DNA of 64,000 nucleotides from Gyrodactylus bullatarudis (Eukaryota > Platyhelminthes > Monogenea > Gyrodactylidea > Gyrodactylidae), in NCBI GenBank assembly GCA_012064415.1, contig SSNU01000189.1, forward strand, positions 21,506-85,505, in the 5' to 3' direction. Below are positions 34,601-47,600 of this stretch, one piece after another. The position numbers and the translations under genes were made by a program. The notes below the pieces were generated by a model. That model was not told the DNA's origin. It searched no databases and saw nothing but the letters and a program-made list of their open reading frames with translations. Each line of letters starts with the position of its first letter. The stretch's first letter is position 1.

Positions 34601-35345
34601 GATTTTTGTAAAAATCATGAGATCCCAAATTCATCGAGAATAGCTGTATATAGACTGGAACGGAAAAACCACAAAATTCATTCCATTAGATACTTAGTAT
34701 TCCTCTTGGTCCAGATCTGAAAAACGAGAAAAAGCTAAGTCATTCTCGAAAAATAAAGAGTAACTGATAAATTAAACAGTTTTAATAACCAATTGTTGAT
34801 TTTTCTAATGAGAATAAAATCCAGTGGTAATAATAATATGTTTAAAAATTGCGGTAAAATTTTTTAAGATACAATTAATTTCTAAAAATTTCTCCCAGAA
34901 AAGTACTTTCTACTGTAAAATGTAGTCAGCAGTTTGTTTTATTAAGAGTAAGATGCTTCCCTATGCTACAAAGAGTGTTAAAACCTATATGTAAATTTCC
35001 CTGTTGTGTTAATGCATAGATGAATGTGACTCGAATTCTTTCGGAATAGATAGTGTTTTTAAACCCTGGCAACAAAATAATTCAATTTATTTGGATTTTC
35101 TGACTACAATATGGAGAATTCTTTTATTTTTTTTTGGGTGAAAGAAAGGCTTATTCACTCACTAATTTACTATCAAGAAATATTTTCCTTGAAGATTTTC
35201 TAATTTTATTCTTTACTGAAACTACCCGTAAAGATTTGACCAATGATAGAATCTGAAATGTTCAACAAATTTATAAACGTTCTCTTTGCATCAATTGTAA
35301 TTTATTCGTGTCTTTCTGTCAACTGATCTTGGGCATATATCACAG
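34601..35345. other. No gene seen
   Basis: AT-rich intergenic sequence between the foldback and the piggyBac relic; nothing could be supported. Confidence 0.4.
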
Positions 35346-35349
35346 CGAG

Positions 35350-35960
35350 CTTTGACTGATTTTGTCCTATCTATTCCGGTTATATTCTCAATTCTCTATG
35401 ATGATATTTTCTGGCTTCTTCATCAACTGCATTCTCAAAACTCTCAAGAATTCTCTTCTAGAATATTTATTTTTATTCAGTGATTCAGGCCATTTTAGGG
35501 TGTATGAAACATATGCATTATATGCAGTGATGTCAAGCATATTCCCAAAAATTGATGCAATGTCGACATCACAACGACTGGTTTATTTCTTTCTTTTCAG
35601 CATACCTGAGGATTGAAACTCCATTGCCATGTATGTATTGAATTGTACCAGGATCAATGTTTCTGCACTGGAATGATACAGGCAAAAATTTCCTTTTTTT
35701 TTGCCATGTACCCACATAGATGAGCTTTAAGATTTTGAGCTAAATCATCCTCTGAGAAAAAATTATCACAAGTTACTGTCCTACTAGCATTAAGGAATGG
35801 ATGAATCCATTGTTTAACCATCCTTGATCCTTGACCAACTTCGTGCACATCACCTTCCTTTTCGATATAAATATCTACATTGCATATGTATGCTATTTTT
35901 GCCCAAACTTTAATTCCATATTTACCTTAAGCCCAAGTGAGTCGTCTATCGGACAGGTAA
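35350..35960 (-). pseudogene. piggyBac transposase relic
   Basis: Minus-strand frames recover GKYGIKVWAKIAYICNVD, VKQWIHPFLNASRTVTCDNFF (second catalytic Asp) and LAQNLKAHLCGYMAKKKEIF, then after decay FGNMLDITAYNAYVSYTLKWPE. These match, in order, segments of the better copy at 13494-15078 but are clearly diverged (CDNFF against CDIFF), so it is another subfamily. Several stops; the N-terminus, third Asp and cysteine finger are missing. Confidence 0.8.
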
Positions 35961-36379
35961 CTTTTTTAAAAAATAATCTTGTTTTAAATAAACTGAGAAT
36001 TATAAATTGACCTCTTCTCTGAAAAAAACTAATATTTTTTCGAGCTACAATATTTTATTGAGAAGTTATGACAATTGAAAAATGACTCGATTTTGAACAT
36101 ATGTAAAAATTTCCTACATAAACCTAATTGACATGAAGATGAGAATTTACATTTTTAACAAAAGAAATCAATATTTTTCTTCGGAAAGGTAGGAAAAAAT
36201 TATTTTTTGAATTCCATAATGAAATACGCCAATAAGTTGTGGAGATTTGAAAAAGTTTCTGAAAAATTCAAACTGACCAAAATGAGGCCGGTTTTATTGA
36301 ATTTTGAAAATGCACCAAATTTCCACTTTTCCAACTTTTAACCTCTAATTTTTTATCGATTTCAATGATTTGAAGCAGT

Positions 36380-36690
36380 TATGTGCTGATATATAAATTA
36401 GACGAAGAATTCGAACTTGCCTGTAGAAATTCACAGAAATTCGTCATTATTCTGGCAAATCGGAAAATTTGAAGTTATTGATTATCCCGATTAACTTTTT
36501 CTTGAAAACAGTAGACTCCGTTCTTCCGCCATAGCCCAATACGAATTCTTTTTCTAATGCTCCAAATCTTTGATATCGATAAAAAAATTTAAGCTTAGTT
36601 GAAATAGTGGGAAAAAATTCGGAAAACCGCTTAATTTTTACAGAAAATCTTTTTGATTTCCCCAAGTTAATGGCTTATCTCATGATGGAA
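36380..36690. repeat. Palindromic dispersed repeat R1, copy 3
   Basis: GACGAAGAATTCGAAC at 36400 and CGAATTCTTTTTCTAATG at 36540 in inverted orientation, with CACAGAAATTCGTCATTATTCTGG between them, as in copy 1 (100-430). Confidence 0.6.
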
Positions 36691-36839
36691 TTCAAAAAAT
36701 AAATTTTTTCCTGACTTTCTGAAGAAAAATATTAATAATCATACGGCCTCAATTTCGAATTTTTCTATTCCTTACAAAAATCCTGGAGATGACAACATAC
36801 AAATGTAAATGTATGGGTGAAAGAGAAATTCTTCATTAA

Positions 36840-37095
36840 CAAACCAAATCTATGCGTTCAGAAAAATTTCTCATACAATCTTCAACTACCATGGCTGAAG
36901 TGAGCTTTTTCACTTTACTCTCCATTTCCGCTATTTATTGGAGAGTTTTGGTGTTTTTTTCAGCTCACATTTTATTCTGTATCTTAATCTTTCTTTGATA
37001 ATTTGTAAATTATTCTATTCATTGACCGTTTAAAGTTGTATCATTTTTAAAGTGACACTACTGATGATCCTTTTAGTGATTTAATATATTTTCTT
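36840..37095 (+). repeat. Dispersed repeat R2, copy 3
   Basis: Shares ACTACCATGGCTGAAGTGAGC, CGCTATTTATTGGAGAGTTTTGG and ACTGATGATCCTTTT blocks with the inverted copy at 19925-20130. Confidence 0.55.
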
Positions 37096-37267
37096 ACAAC
37101 TTTTGAATTTTGAATATTTTTAAGACGTTTTGAGGCTCTAGTCATTACTGAATCCATCTCCTTTGAAGTTGAGCTTCATAAAATTACTAGTTTTCTCCAA
37201 TTCATCCATTTCCTAGATACATTCATGAATTTGTCAAAAGATTTACTGAGATTTATTTTAGGTATGT

Positions 37268-37471
37268 TTAACCCTTTTGGTGCCGAGACTAATTCACAAT
37301 TTTTATAAAAACCAAAATTTAGCCATGAAGATACCAAGTTATTTGGCCATCATACATTGTAACTTCAATTTAAACTTGAATTGATCCAGAAACCTATCAA
37401 ACTGGTTGAGTTATGAAGGTTCAAAAAATTGGAAAATGGACATTTATGTCCATCGGCACCGAAAGGGTTAA
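37268..37471. mobile_element. piggyBac-type MITE with TTAA duplications
   Basis: TTAA at 37268-37271, then CCCTTTTGGTGCCGA; TCGGCACCGAAAGGG ends at 37467, then TTAA at 37468-37471. The 15-bp inverted repeats differ at one base. The 196-bp interior is non-coding. The ends differ from those of the full element at 13399-15400, so that transposase is probably not its mobiliser. Confidence 0.85.
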
Positions 37472-37499
37472 ATACAAACTATTGTTAAAAAGTGACTTT

Positions 37500-40343
37500 T
37501 CATTACTAAAAGTTATCCAAAGATTTCAAGTTTTCCTTCACTCAGTTTCAATTGCATTATAAAACATTTTAGACTTGCATCTTTCATAAAAAATACAATA
37601 ATGCATTTTACAGGAAAACTCGTAGGAAAGAGTCAAGTGGTAGACTATTATTATTATAATTATTGCCTTGTGTGTTATATTACTTAATTGGTAGTCTCTA
37701 CATACAAATTGGCAGTGTAAATTTTTTATTATTATTATACATTGGGTATTGGTAACAATCAAAAGGGTTTTAGTTACTTGCGAGTATGTTATAAGAAGAA
37801 ACATGGCTAGATTGCTTAGATTAAAAGAAAATGATTAGCCATTTTTATGACTGTAACACGCGGGCATAAACTTGGTAACCGATATTGCAATTAAGAAATA
37901 GAGTCGTATTAGCCAGTATGATTGCCAGCAGAGATAGACATTATAATTTGATAAATCAATTTTAGTGTTCTTTACGTTGGGAAATCTGAAATCGAATTTC
38001 CATTATATGCTCTGATAATTATAATTTTAATTAAAACTATTAACTTTTCAACAGAATTGGAGACAAAAACATAAAAATAAGGAATTAAATTTAAGATTAA
38101 TAAATTTAGAGATCCCCATTATTAAAATTCTTTGAGACCTTGAAAATTATTAACAATCCACTGCCAGATGACGAAAATTTGCATAAAACTTGTCATTAAC
38201 AAACATTTAATCGAGTTTTATCAATTTTTCTGAATTTGTAATAACACCTTATTGAAAACCCGAACTGAAAGACTGAAATAGACCGTGAATCTAATAGTTT
38301 AACACAATTTTCTGAATAAATCATTCAATAGAAATTTTCCATCATCACCAATTTACCACTGATTATTAAAATCTTTTGAAACAAAAAAATTTCTATTTTT
38401 TGATTTTAATAATTTCTTCTTTTCTCCGAAAATGCGCAATGAATGAATGTTACAATCAGTTCTTAACCTTAGATTAAGGATTGTTCTGATTAATTGTAAA
38501 ACTTTGCTTGAAAATATCAAGAAGCTTCACGATAGGGTAAAACAAAGATGAAAATAATTGCTGAAATCTTCAAAAAATGCCTACAGACTTCTAAATGTCA
38601 TGATAGGAAGAATAAAAGGAGTTTTCAAATCATCTGGCCATAGAACCATCTTCATGTTCAGCTGCTGTAATGTTTTTTTAATCTCTTTAGACTGTAAACT
38701 TCTTTGAAAACAGCAAGCTTAACAACCCTTAAATGCAATGATCTAAATTCTATTGAGAAATTATTCGCTTATTGGATAATTTTGGTTGAAACAAAAATTA
38801 CTAAAAATATATTCAATTCAGCTAAAATTAGACCATTTTTTGAATTTAATAATTGATAACCAATTACTTTGAACGCCCACTAGAATCTAAGACCGTCTAA
38901 AAGATTTATAAAATATGACATTCTTCTTATCAAAGTTCTCTTTTATATTTCACTAGTCTTAAAGATTAAATTTTAATTTTCTCCAACGAAATTAAAAGCC
39001 CTTCATGACATTATATTAGAAAATTAAATCCATAAATCTGATATTTCGTAGAATTCTTGCAATTCTCAAATAAAATTCGATTGTTCTAGCCTATATTTAA
39101 GCTGAAAGTACTTTTGCAAGATACCATGATTATTAATTCATAATTTGGGAAAAAGTTCCTGTATAAAATACTATAGACAGGGTTTAAATAGACTTTAAGA
39201 CCTTTCATTCAAAAAATAATGATCAGATTTATAATTTGTTCCAGATAATCATAATTGTTTTGGATTAAAATAGGAATTTATATTTTGAAATTAAAAAAAA
39301 ATATTTCTTCATGTTCCTACCTATAAGTAATTTCTTGAATCCTTAATATTTGCTACAGTGAATTGTTACATTTGGCAGTCTAAACTCGAGACTCTCAAGA
39401 CTACATCTTTAAGTTATCCTTTGTTAATTATTTTGAACATTTTCAGGCAAAAAGCAGACAATTACTAGCATAAGTTGTAGAGGCACGGGTTTTAACTCAA
39501 TTTTGATTAGTATCAATAGCATTATTCTCTAAACTCTGAGGGGAACAGAGCCAGATTTGCTTTACATCAAAGTCAGTTCACAAGTTTTTCCTTGAATTCA
39601 GATGAATTTTAAGAAATAAAATGTTGGCTAATAAAACTGGAAATAGATTTAGACAGACAATAGTGTTTTCTGAAAACAAAAATTGGTATCCCAATCGAAT
39701 GGTATAAATTTTATCGATAAATAATGAAGAAAATTTTTAATTTTCATCTTAGAATCTGTTGCTTTATACATGAAGAACCAAAATATGAGGTCGTTTTAAT
39801 ACCATGTCTGGAAAAAAATTGTAAAATTTATGATTATTATGTAAAAGATGGGGGGGGGTTCATTTTCAATTAATCTGGGTATTTTATAATAATTATTGGA
39901 GAATTCAGTAAGCTTAAATAAGAATCCCATTAATTTTTGTTTAATTTAAAAATTTTTAACACAATATTTAGTACCAATATAAACCGAAATTTAAACAATG
40001 CTCAATGTAAGAATCATTCTCAGATTGAAGTGATTTTAGTTTTAGAAGTTATATGACAGCAGAAAATTCTAAATTTCATTTCAAAACTCAAAAAAAGTCT
40101 TCTTAATGCAATTCATGTAAATTCACAATGCTCAGTTGATCATCATTGAGGAATTTATAGGCGTTCAAGGATTCATTCAATCAAAATATGGCTAGTGTAG
40201 ACTTTAACCTAGTGTAGATTAATTTCACCCAATAGAGTCAAATAAATTCAACTTGCAATGGAAGGTATATGGGATTTCCGGAATTCGTTGGGACAAGTTC
40301 AAAATTTTCAAGTTCATGTGCAATAGGATCCTGATCCGAACAC
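37500..40343. other. Long stretch with no recognised gene
   Basis: Nearly 3 kb of AT-rich sequence. The only ORF of note (37804-37538, minus) is rich in Ile/Leu runs and looks like chance. Near 40140-40200 a short segment (GGCGTTCAAGG, CTAGTGTAGACTTTAAC) resembles the large palindrome at 57498-60322. Confidence 0.45.
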
Positions 40344-41326
40344 CCAAATTTTGTGCTGATTCCAGATCTGTAATCATATTTTTAAAATTGTGTTTGGTTT
40401 TTAAGATAAATTGAAAAAACTGAATTTGAGAAATTAAAATATAATTTCAAACAATTAAGTTTTTATTAAAATAAAAAATTCAATTAACTAATTATTAATT
40501 AGTAATTAGACATCATAAGAACCAAAATTAAATTTCCTATCTAATGATACCTTGAGTGTCGCCCTAAACAAAAAAGTGCGCATTCAAGTAACTTTTTGTC
40601 GAAAATTTTGTGATTTTGAAGTTAATTTTCTCCGTAAATTTTAACTTTAAACACTCATATCTTTTAAGAAAAAGAGCTTTTTAAATATTCTCTTCGACTT
40701 AAAAAAAATTACTGAACTTATTGAAGCATTAAAAGAATTCAATTACACCAAAAGTTTTATAGAAAAATCTCAAATAAATAAGCAACGATTTGATGTATCT
40801 CTCACCCTAATTCGAGCGGTAGAAGTTTTATTAATCTGCAGTAGTGTGTAAAATGGGAATATGACCATTACTGAGTGTGGGATTAAAAGCGGTAAAAATA
40901 TACTAGAACGAAATAATTTTGTAAATTCTAACCAACTTTCTAAGTAAGAGCATAAAATTTTGATCTAGCAAGTCGAAGAGAATATTTAAAAAGCTCTTTT
41001 TCTTAAAAGATATGAGTGTTTAAAGTTAAAATTTACGGAGAAAATTAACTTCAAAATCACAAAATTTTCGACAAAAAGTTACTTGAATGCGCACTTTTTT
41101 GTTTAGGGCGACACTCAAGGTATCATTAGATAGGAAATTTAATTTTGGTTCTTATGATGTCTAATTACTAATTAATAATTAGTTAATTGAATTTTTTATT
41201 TTAATAAAAACTTAATTGTTTGAAATTATATTTTAATTTCTCAAATTCGGTTTTTTCAATTTATCTTAAAAACCAAACACAATTTTAAAAATATGATTAC
41301 AGATCTGGAATCAGCACAAAATTTGG
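40344..41326. mobile_element. Young foldback element, 357-bp arms
   Basis: Arms 40344-40700 and 40970-41326 are equal in length and differ at only a few bases (for example one T/C in GAATTTGAGAAATT). Ends read CCAAATTTTGTGC / GCACAAAATTTGG. The 269-bp spacer is unique and non-coding. Near-identity implies recent formation or arm homogenisation. Confidence 0.88.
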
Positions 41327-41523
41327 ATGTTTCGATGCAAAAATTTTCTAAAAGTGTCTTAAACACGAATCATTTAAACTTTTCAATATTTATTTATTTT
41401 TTTTAGGATTATAGAATAAAGAGAAACTGGTTATCGAACGTTGGATCTAACGTTTTACGAGGTCAACAACACCCGTTAGAAAAACAATTGAGAAATAAAC
41501 ATAATGATCTTGAGAAAGAAACA

Positions 41524-41529
41524 TTTATT
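41524..41529 (-). terminator. Poly(A) signal of the CAP-FN3 gene
   Basis: AATAAA on the minus strand 75 nt after the proposed stop at 41605-41607. It supports the terminal exon at 41663-41605. Confidence 0.5.
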
Positions 41530-41604
41530 TAATTCATAATTAAAGTTGGCATTAGTAATATGGATAAAACCTAAAAAGAAGCAATTATCACAGAGTTGTA
41601 GTGG

Positions 41605-44600
41605 TTACGAACTTACAATAATAACCATTTTTAGATGAACAGAGGATGAGCTGTTATAACTTCCTGAAAAAGAAAAAAATTAAAACTTTTGATTGTTCTT
41701 CTGTGGAAAAAATTATTTCAATGGTTTTATGATTAGGTCAACTGAGAATAAATATAAAAAGGTATTAATGAGTACCAATCGAATAGTAGACTATAGAAGA
41801 CGACACATTATGAAAATGCTTTGAAATTGTAAGAAATATTTTTCTCAAATACGTAAAAATCGATGGTTGTACGATTATACCTGCATAAAAATGAATATTC
41901 TGTAAACATGAAGCAAGTGACTCAAAATTCTCTCATGAGATTTACATTTTTTAAAATTTGACTTTTTATCTTAAAATATTATTTTGTTGTATACTTTTGA
42001 GTAGGTATTGTATGTTTTAACCTATTTAATATCACAGAATATTCTCTAAAATTACTATAAACCCTCTTCTTTAAGCCCCCCTTAAGACTCAAATTTGAAG
42101 CTCTCAAGTAAAAGGATAGATAAATAACTAAACGAAAAGTAGAAGTGGAAAATTCGACTATCGCGAAGGAATGAGAAAAATAAAAAAAGATATTGTTCTG
42201 AGAGTGTGTTTTCCTATATTTGTTCAGAATTTTAATTATTTGCCCATGAATCCACATCGTTTTCGTTAATTCACCAAACCAAAGTTTTTCATCGAAGTAT
42301 TCTGCTAGAATTTGAACGGGAATTGTACTGGCATTTTTAATGAAATTTAAGTAAGGAATTATTTCAAATACAACACTATATACCGTTGAATAGAGAATAT
42401 TTTGCTCTTCGCATTAATATATTTCTCATGAGTAGGGCTTCTGTATAAACATTAAATTTTCTGATCGAAAATAATAATTTTTATTCTATCAATATTCATT
42501 CGAAAGAGCTTTTTTGCTAAAGAATTCTCTATGCTTGGTTGATGGCACATAGATTCGGATCGAAAGATATTAAAACTTATTATATTTCACTGAAATAGAT
42601 TTTTATCGAAATATGGCTTTTTCCCAACTTTGGTGAAGGAGTAGCGGGTCTTTTATAGCCTCCAAAAAGAAAATAACAAGCCTAGTGACCATGTGGATGT
42701 ACTTGCTCATTACACACTACTCTTTTGCCAACATCCAACTCTTCTCACCCTTTGACAAATTTTAATCTAAAAACATTTACATATTTATCTTTACTCAGTC
42801 ATAGGTCTCTGTACATATTTTTCGCAACAAATTTTATCCTCTAGAAAGTGATTACCTGAAAATTCAGTTGTTCCAATAGAAGCCACAGTTAAATCTGCTG
42901 ATGAAATTGTTATTCCCATAAGTATAAGCTCATCAGGTGAAGCATTTGCTGCGCCACTTGCTATCGATTTACTCAAAGATTCAGCAGTCACACCTTGTCC
43001 TTCTACAGCCAATTGAGTCTCAACAATGGTGGATCCTTCTTTAACGCTAGAGACTGAGCAGCCTCTAACAGTCTGTCCACCTTTTTCAGCAAACGACATC
43101 AGCTGAATTAAAAATTATTCAAAATCCTAATCCAAGTTTTTGAGGAAAACTAACTGCTAGACAGGTGCTTTCTTCCAAAAGCTTTCTCTTGGGTGAATTT
43201 TTATTCTCATAATCAGGGGAGTATTTAAGTGGATTTCCGTCGGGTCCCTTTGCATTGATAGTAATATTACCCTTTGATTCAGCTTGAAGAATAGAAGTAA
43301 ATATTCACAAACAGTTTTATAACTCCTATGCACATACGAGATTTTTCTAATTGGAAAAATATTTTCATTAATTATATCAGAGAGAATCCAAAATTTAAAC
43401 TCACTTGGTTCTTGTCCCGCAGCTGGCGTAGTGAATTTACTGGACGAAATAAGTTCACTCACCCTAGTTCTATCAGCGTCATCTGTTACAGATACTGTCA
43501 ATGTATATGTTGTTTCAGGCGTGAGACCTAAAAGTACATGTATATTTGAAAAAAATTCACCTTTAACATAATTTCTAACCTGATATTGTACCATTTTTAT
43601 CTTTATTAACAATAGAAGATCCTACTTCGTTTGAGCCTTGTAATAGTTTGACTGTGAATGTAACTTGTTCGCAAACTCTGGCTGGCTCAACGATTCTATA
43701 ATTGCCTTGTGTGCCATTAACCAATTTGACTTTTATAGAGAGTGGAGGGGCAATCAAGGCTTTAATTGAAAATTATAATATATTTGATCGATAAAATATT
43801 AGGTCTATGCTTACCAGGTTTACTTGTTGTGCCATTAACAGGAGTGTTCGAAAGGGGACCAATCGCCTGGGCAGTTTTAGCTTGTACTCGAACCTGATAC
43901 TTTATGCAAGGAATCAAATCTCTTAAAGTGAATGGATTATTCGTGACCTCTTTCTCCATTGGGCTTATTCCTTCAGGGCTATATGTTATCAAGTATTTGT
44001 CAATCCCCTGTAAGTTAGTCCAACTAACATCGAGTGTAGTAGGAGTAGGATTCGTAACAGTGATACCTTGTACCTCACTTGGAACAGTAACTAAAAAATG
44101 TATTAAATGTTACATATGGTGATTAAATCTTTCACGAACTTCCACCAGTGTAGAAAATTTCTTCAGATTCTAGGTCGAAGCTGAACTCTTTGGTAACTTC
44201 ATCTTGGATTCTCATAGAAGCAAAGTATTTGGTGCCTGCAATCAGATCTGCTTTCGAGAACTCTCCTGTGTAATCTGGAGTCGTTCGTCTAAGAACCTCT
44301 TCGATAATCAATGTTTTTCTATACAAAACAATGACATTTGTGTATGTGTTACATTTATCAACCTGTGCGCTCTTGATGGCGAAGGCAATATTACTATCTT
44401 TGGTTTCAAACAAAACAAACGAAAGAGCTTTTGTTGGTTCTGAAAAGATATTTCTGTAGTGCATTCAAAATGTTTGAGAGAGCTGAGCTTACTTGGAGCT
44501 AATGTTTTAATTTGAATTCCAGCAGTGTATTCACTAGCTTTATCATCACTGGAGATACTACTCACAAAGAGTTTATACACAGTACAAGGCTTCAGATTAA

Positions 44601-47600
44601 GTAGTTCCAGTGTTGTTGGCGGAGCTTGGCCAGGGATAGGAGATTTAACTTCTTGTGTCCCCGACTCTCCAGAAGTAGCCACAAACTTGACCAAAAAGGA
44701 TTTAAGTGTAATTGGAGGTCCAGCCTTCCAAGTAAGTGAAATACGGTCCTTTCCTGGCAAACCTTTAACATCGGTTGGCACCGATGGTGGTGGTACAACT
44801 AAAAAAGTTTAATTATTTAAAGAATCGAATTGAATACTAGCAAATTAGTGAAATTCAATGAAACGTTATGCAAAACAAAAAAAATATTGAATAAGTGTAC
44901 TAACAAGCAGAGTCAGTTGTGAATTGAGCTCCATTAACAGGGGTGCTTTCAAAGCCAGAAGCTACATCTTTCACTATAACAACAGGAGTGTAACTAGTAT
45001 TTGCTGTGAGTCCTGCGATGACAATAGATTTATTCTGGTCTTGATAGGTTCTCCCATTTACTGAAACTCTGTAAACATAATCACCACATAAAGATCGTGA
45101 ATTATCATCAACTATTTGAACTATAACTTGTGTTGCATCAACAACAGTTCCAGAGGAGGAAGTGATCGGAAAAGGTTCTAACAAAAATTTTAAAGTAAGA
45201 TGATGAATATACTATTTGTAACCTACTCGATGCAAACGTTTTAACCAATATTAGATTTGAATCTGGACTTCTACTTCCACCTGCCTCCCCATAAACGGTA
45301 GTTAGATATTCTGAACATGGTTGCAGATTCTCTATCTTTGTTGAGGTTCCATTGATAGACGTTTTATGAATTGATCCGTTTACTGTAACGGTGTAAGATT
45401 CTGCTTTTGTGAGGGCATCCCATTCCAAATCTATAGTTGTGTCAGTTTTCGCAGTAAACTGCAGGTTGGAAGGACCTTGGGGAAAAGCGCCGGCTTAAAA
45501 AGCAATTTAGTTAGTCAAATTTTGTTTGATCATACATAAGAGACTAATTGTTACCTGTGGAGGATGTTGTAAACTCAGATGAACTGACAGAATTGGATGA
45601 AAGTTGATATTTTGGAATTTCCACAATCACAGAGGCAGTATACGTTGTACCCGGCAATAGATTTGAAATTGTAACTAAATGATATTTCTAATTTAGGTAC
45701 TATTTCTTCTATTTAGCTTCAATAAATCTGCCAATAAATTAATCATTGAGAAGTCAGACTAAGCATACTAACCTAGTTTACTTTTCGAAACCGTTGACTC
45801 TATGATAACTCCTTTCAACCAAACGTTGATCTTATACTGCCATTCAGCACATTGTGGTTTCACTGAGCTGTCAACAACAGTAACAATAGCTAATGTTCCA
45901 TCAGGACCTTGGGCAGCAGTTATGCTATCAACAGTAGTAGGTGCTGTAAAAATTAATTTACTTTTTTTAAGGAAGCCAAGATTGTCAAATATTCATACCA
46001 GAAGGAAGAGTTGTGGCTTTTAACTCAGCAGAATAGGGCGAGAAGTTCGTATTGGCTGTAGTATAAGATCTGACCTTGAGTGAATAGAATATACAGGAGG
46101 TGAGGTTTGTGAGTTCGATTGAGTTTGTCGCTACTTTTTGAACCGAGCCATTAACTGAGAGCTCATAGCCATCTATTGCATCAGGAACTTTATCCCAGGT
46201 CACAGTTAAGCTGGTGCTTTTAACTCCGGAAACTGCAAGGCTCTTTGGAATGGACACTTTTGGGTTGAATTTAGAATTATCAAATATTTTAAAAATTATT
46301 TATTGTTTAAACTCACATTCAGGTAAAGGCGAAGCAGCTTAAAGTAAAAATAAAAAATTATCTCCGATTCGATCTCTAAGTTGAATTCTTTTTTCTTTAT
46401 GGTAGAATTATAATATCTGAATGAAAATGGCAAAATTTCCTTTTTAGGAAGAAACTTCTTGTTTAACTCAGATAAGTTATTTAACCTATTTGAATATAGA
46501 TAAAGAGTCGTAAAAAGAATTATTCTAGTCATTCTAACTAAGCTTGAATAATTAAATAAGCAGTTATTACATTGAAAATGAAACTTTACAGAATTATTTT
46601 AGATCATATTTGTTTCAACCATCATAGATATTTTTGAATTAGCATTACTTTAGCTAATTCATATCATAATGAGAGAAAGCTTAGAACAATATGCTAGATA
46701 TCTGTTTTCATTTTAATAATATACAGAATAAAGAAAAATCTTGTGTAATCTTATAGAAGTCAATGCGCTGTGTACTTTCTTTCGTACTAGCCACGGGAAG
46801 ATCCATTAGTAAGCAGTAACATACGGCGACTTTAGAACGGTAATATTGTCGAACCTCATCTAAGATATTACTATTCTGATTTGGATTCATAAGGAAGATT
46901 AGAAAACAAGCGAATAATAAGTGATAAAAGTTTTATTTCGCCCGGTCTTTTCAGACTTAACCCCGGGCTTATTCTTAAAATGCAACATTTTCTGCTCTTC
47001 CATTGGTTAAAGAAATCCCTTAATTTGGGACGGGGGAGGAACACTGGCAATCCTATAACCATGGACTCATTACTTTTGTCTCTTCAGCAGATTGGGGCCT
47101 TTCAAGAATTCATCCATAAGTAACTGACCGCTGTTTCTCTTCCGTTTTCGCTTAATTGAGGGTTTATTGATCGAATCTACGCTAGTGTTAATTGCAGGTT
47201 GGCTCATAATTTGATTATCAACTACTGTTGACTTCTCGGTTTTTTCACATTTTGCCAACTCTACGCTAGTTACTAGGACTGAACTCTGCACTTGTGTATG
47301 GTGATTATTGGCTACAGCCAACTTCTCTTGGTTTTCAGTTTGATTTACACTTCTGTTTTGAGTTGAACTAAACTTTAGTGGGGGTATGTGCACGAAGATC
47401 AGGTTTGAGCTTCGATATGAAATGGTCTTCCGCACTTGATAATTCTTTTTCCCTCGCACGACAAGATAAGCTTTGATAGACTTGATAGAGGATGGCAAAA
47501 CTTCCCTCATTCGCTAAATGTCCCGTCTCATGGAGGTGATTCTGTACTGCGCTGTTGTGTTTGGGCCTCAGATGTTCCTTTACTCTCTCCCCTGAAGTTC

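Noticed and set aside
37538..37804. Minus-strand ORF with Ile runs
   Set aside because: AT-rich low-complexity translation with no start context, partner exon or recognisable motif.
41979..42257. Minus-strand ORF in the last CAP-FN3 intron as terminal exon
   Set aside because: No acceptor in the right phase joins it, while 41663-41605 fits phase, acceptor and poly(A) signal.
44204..44812. Plus-strand ORFs across the FN3 exons
   Set aside because: Antisense shadows of the minus-strand FN3 coding exons.
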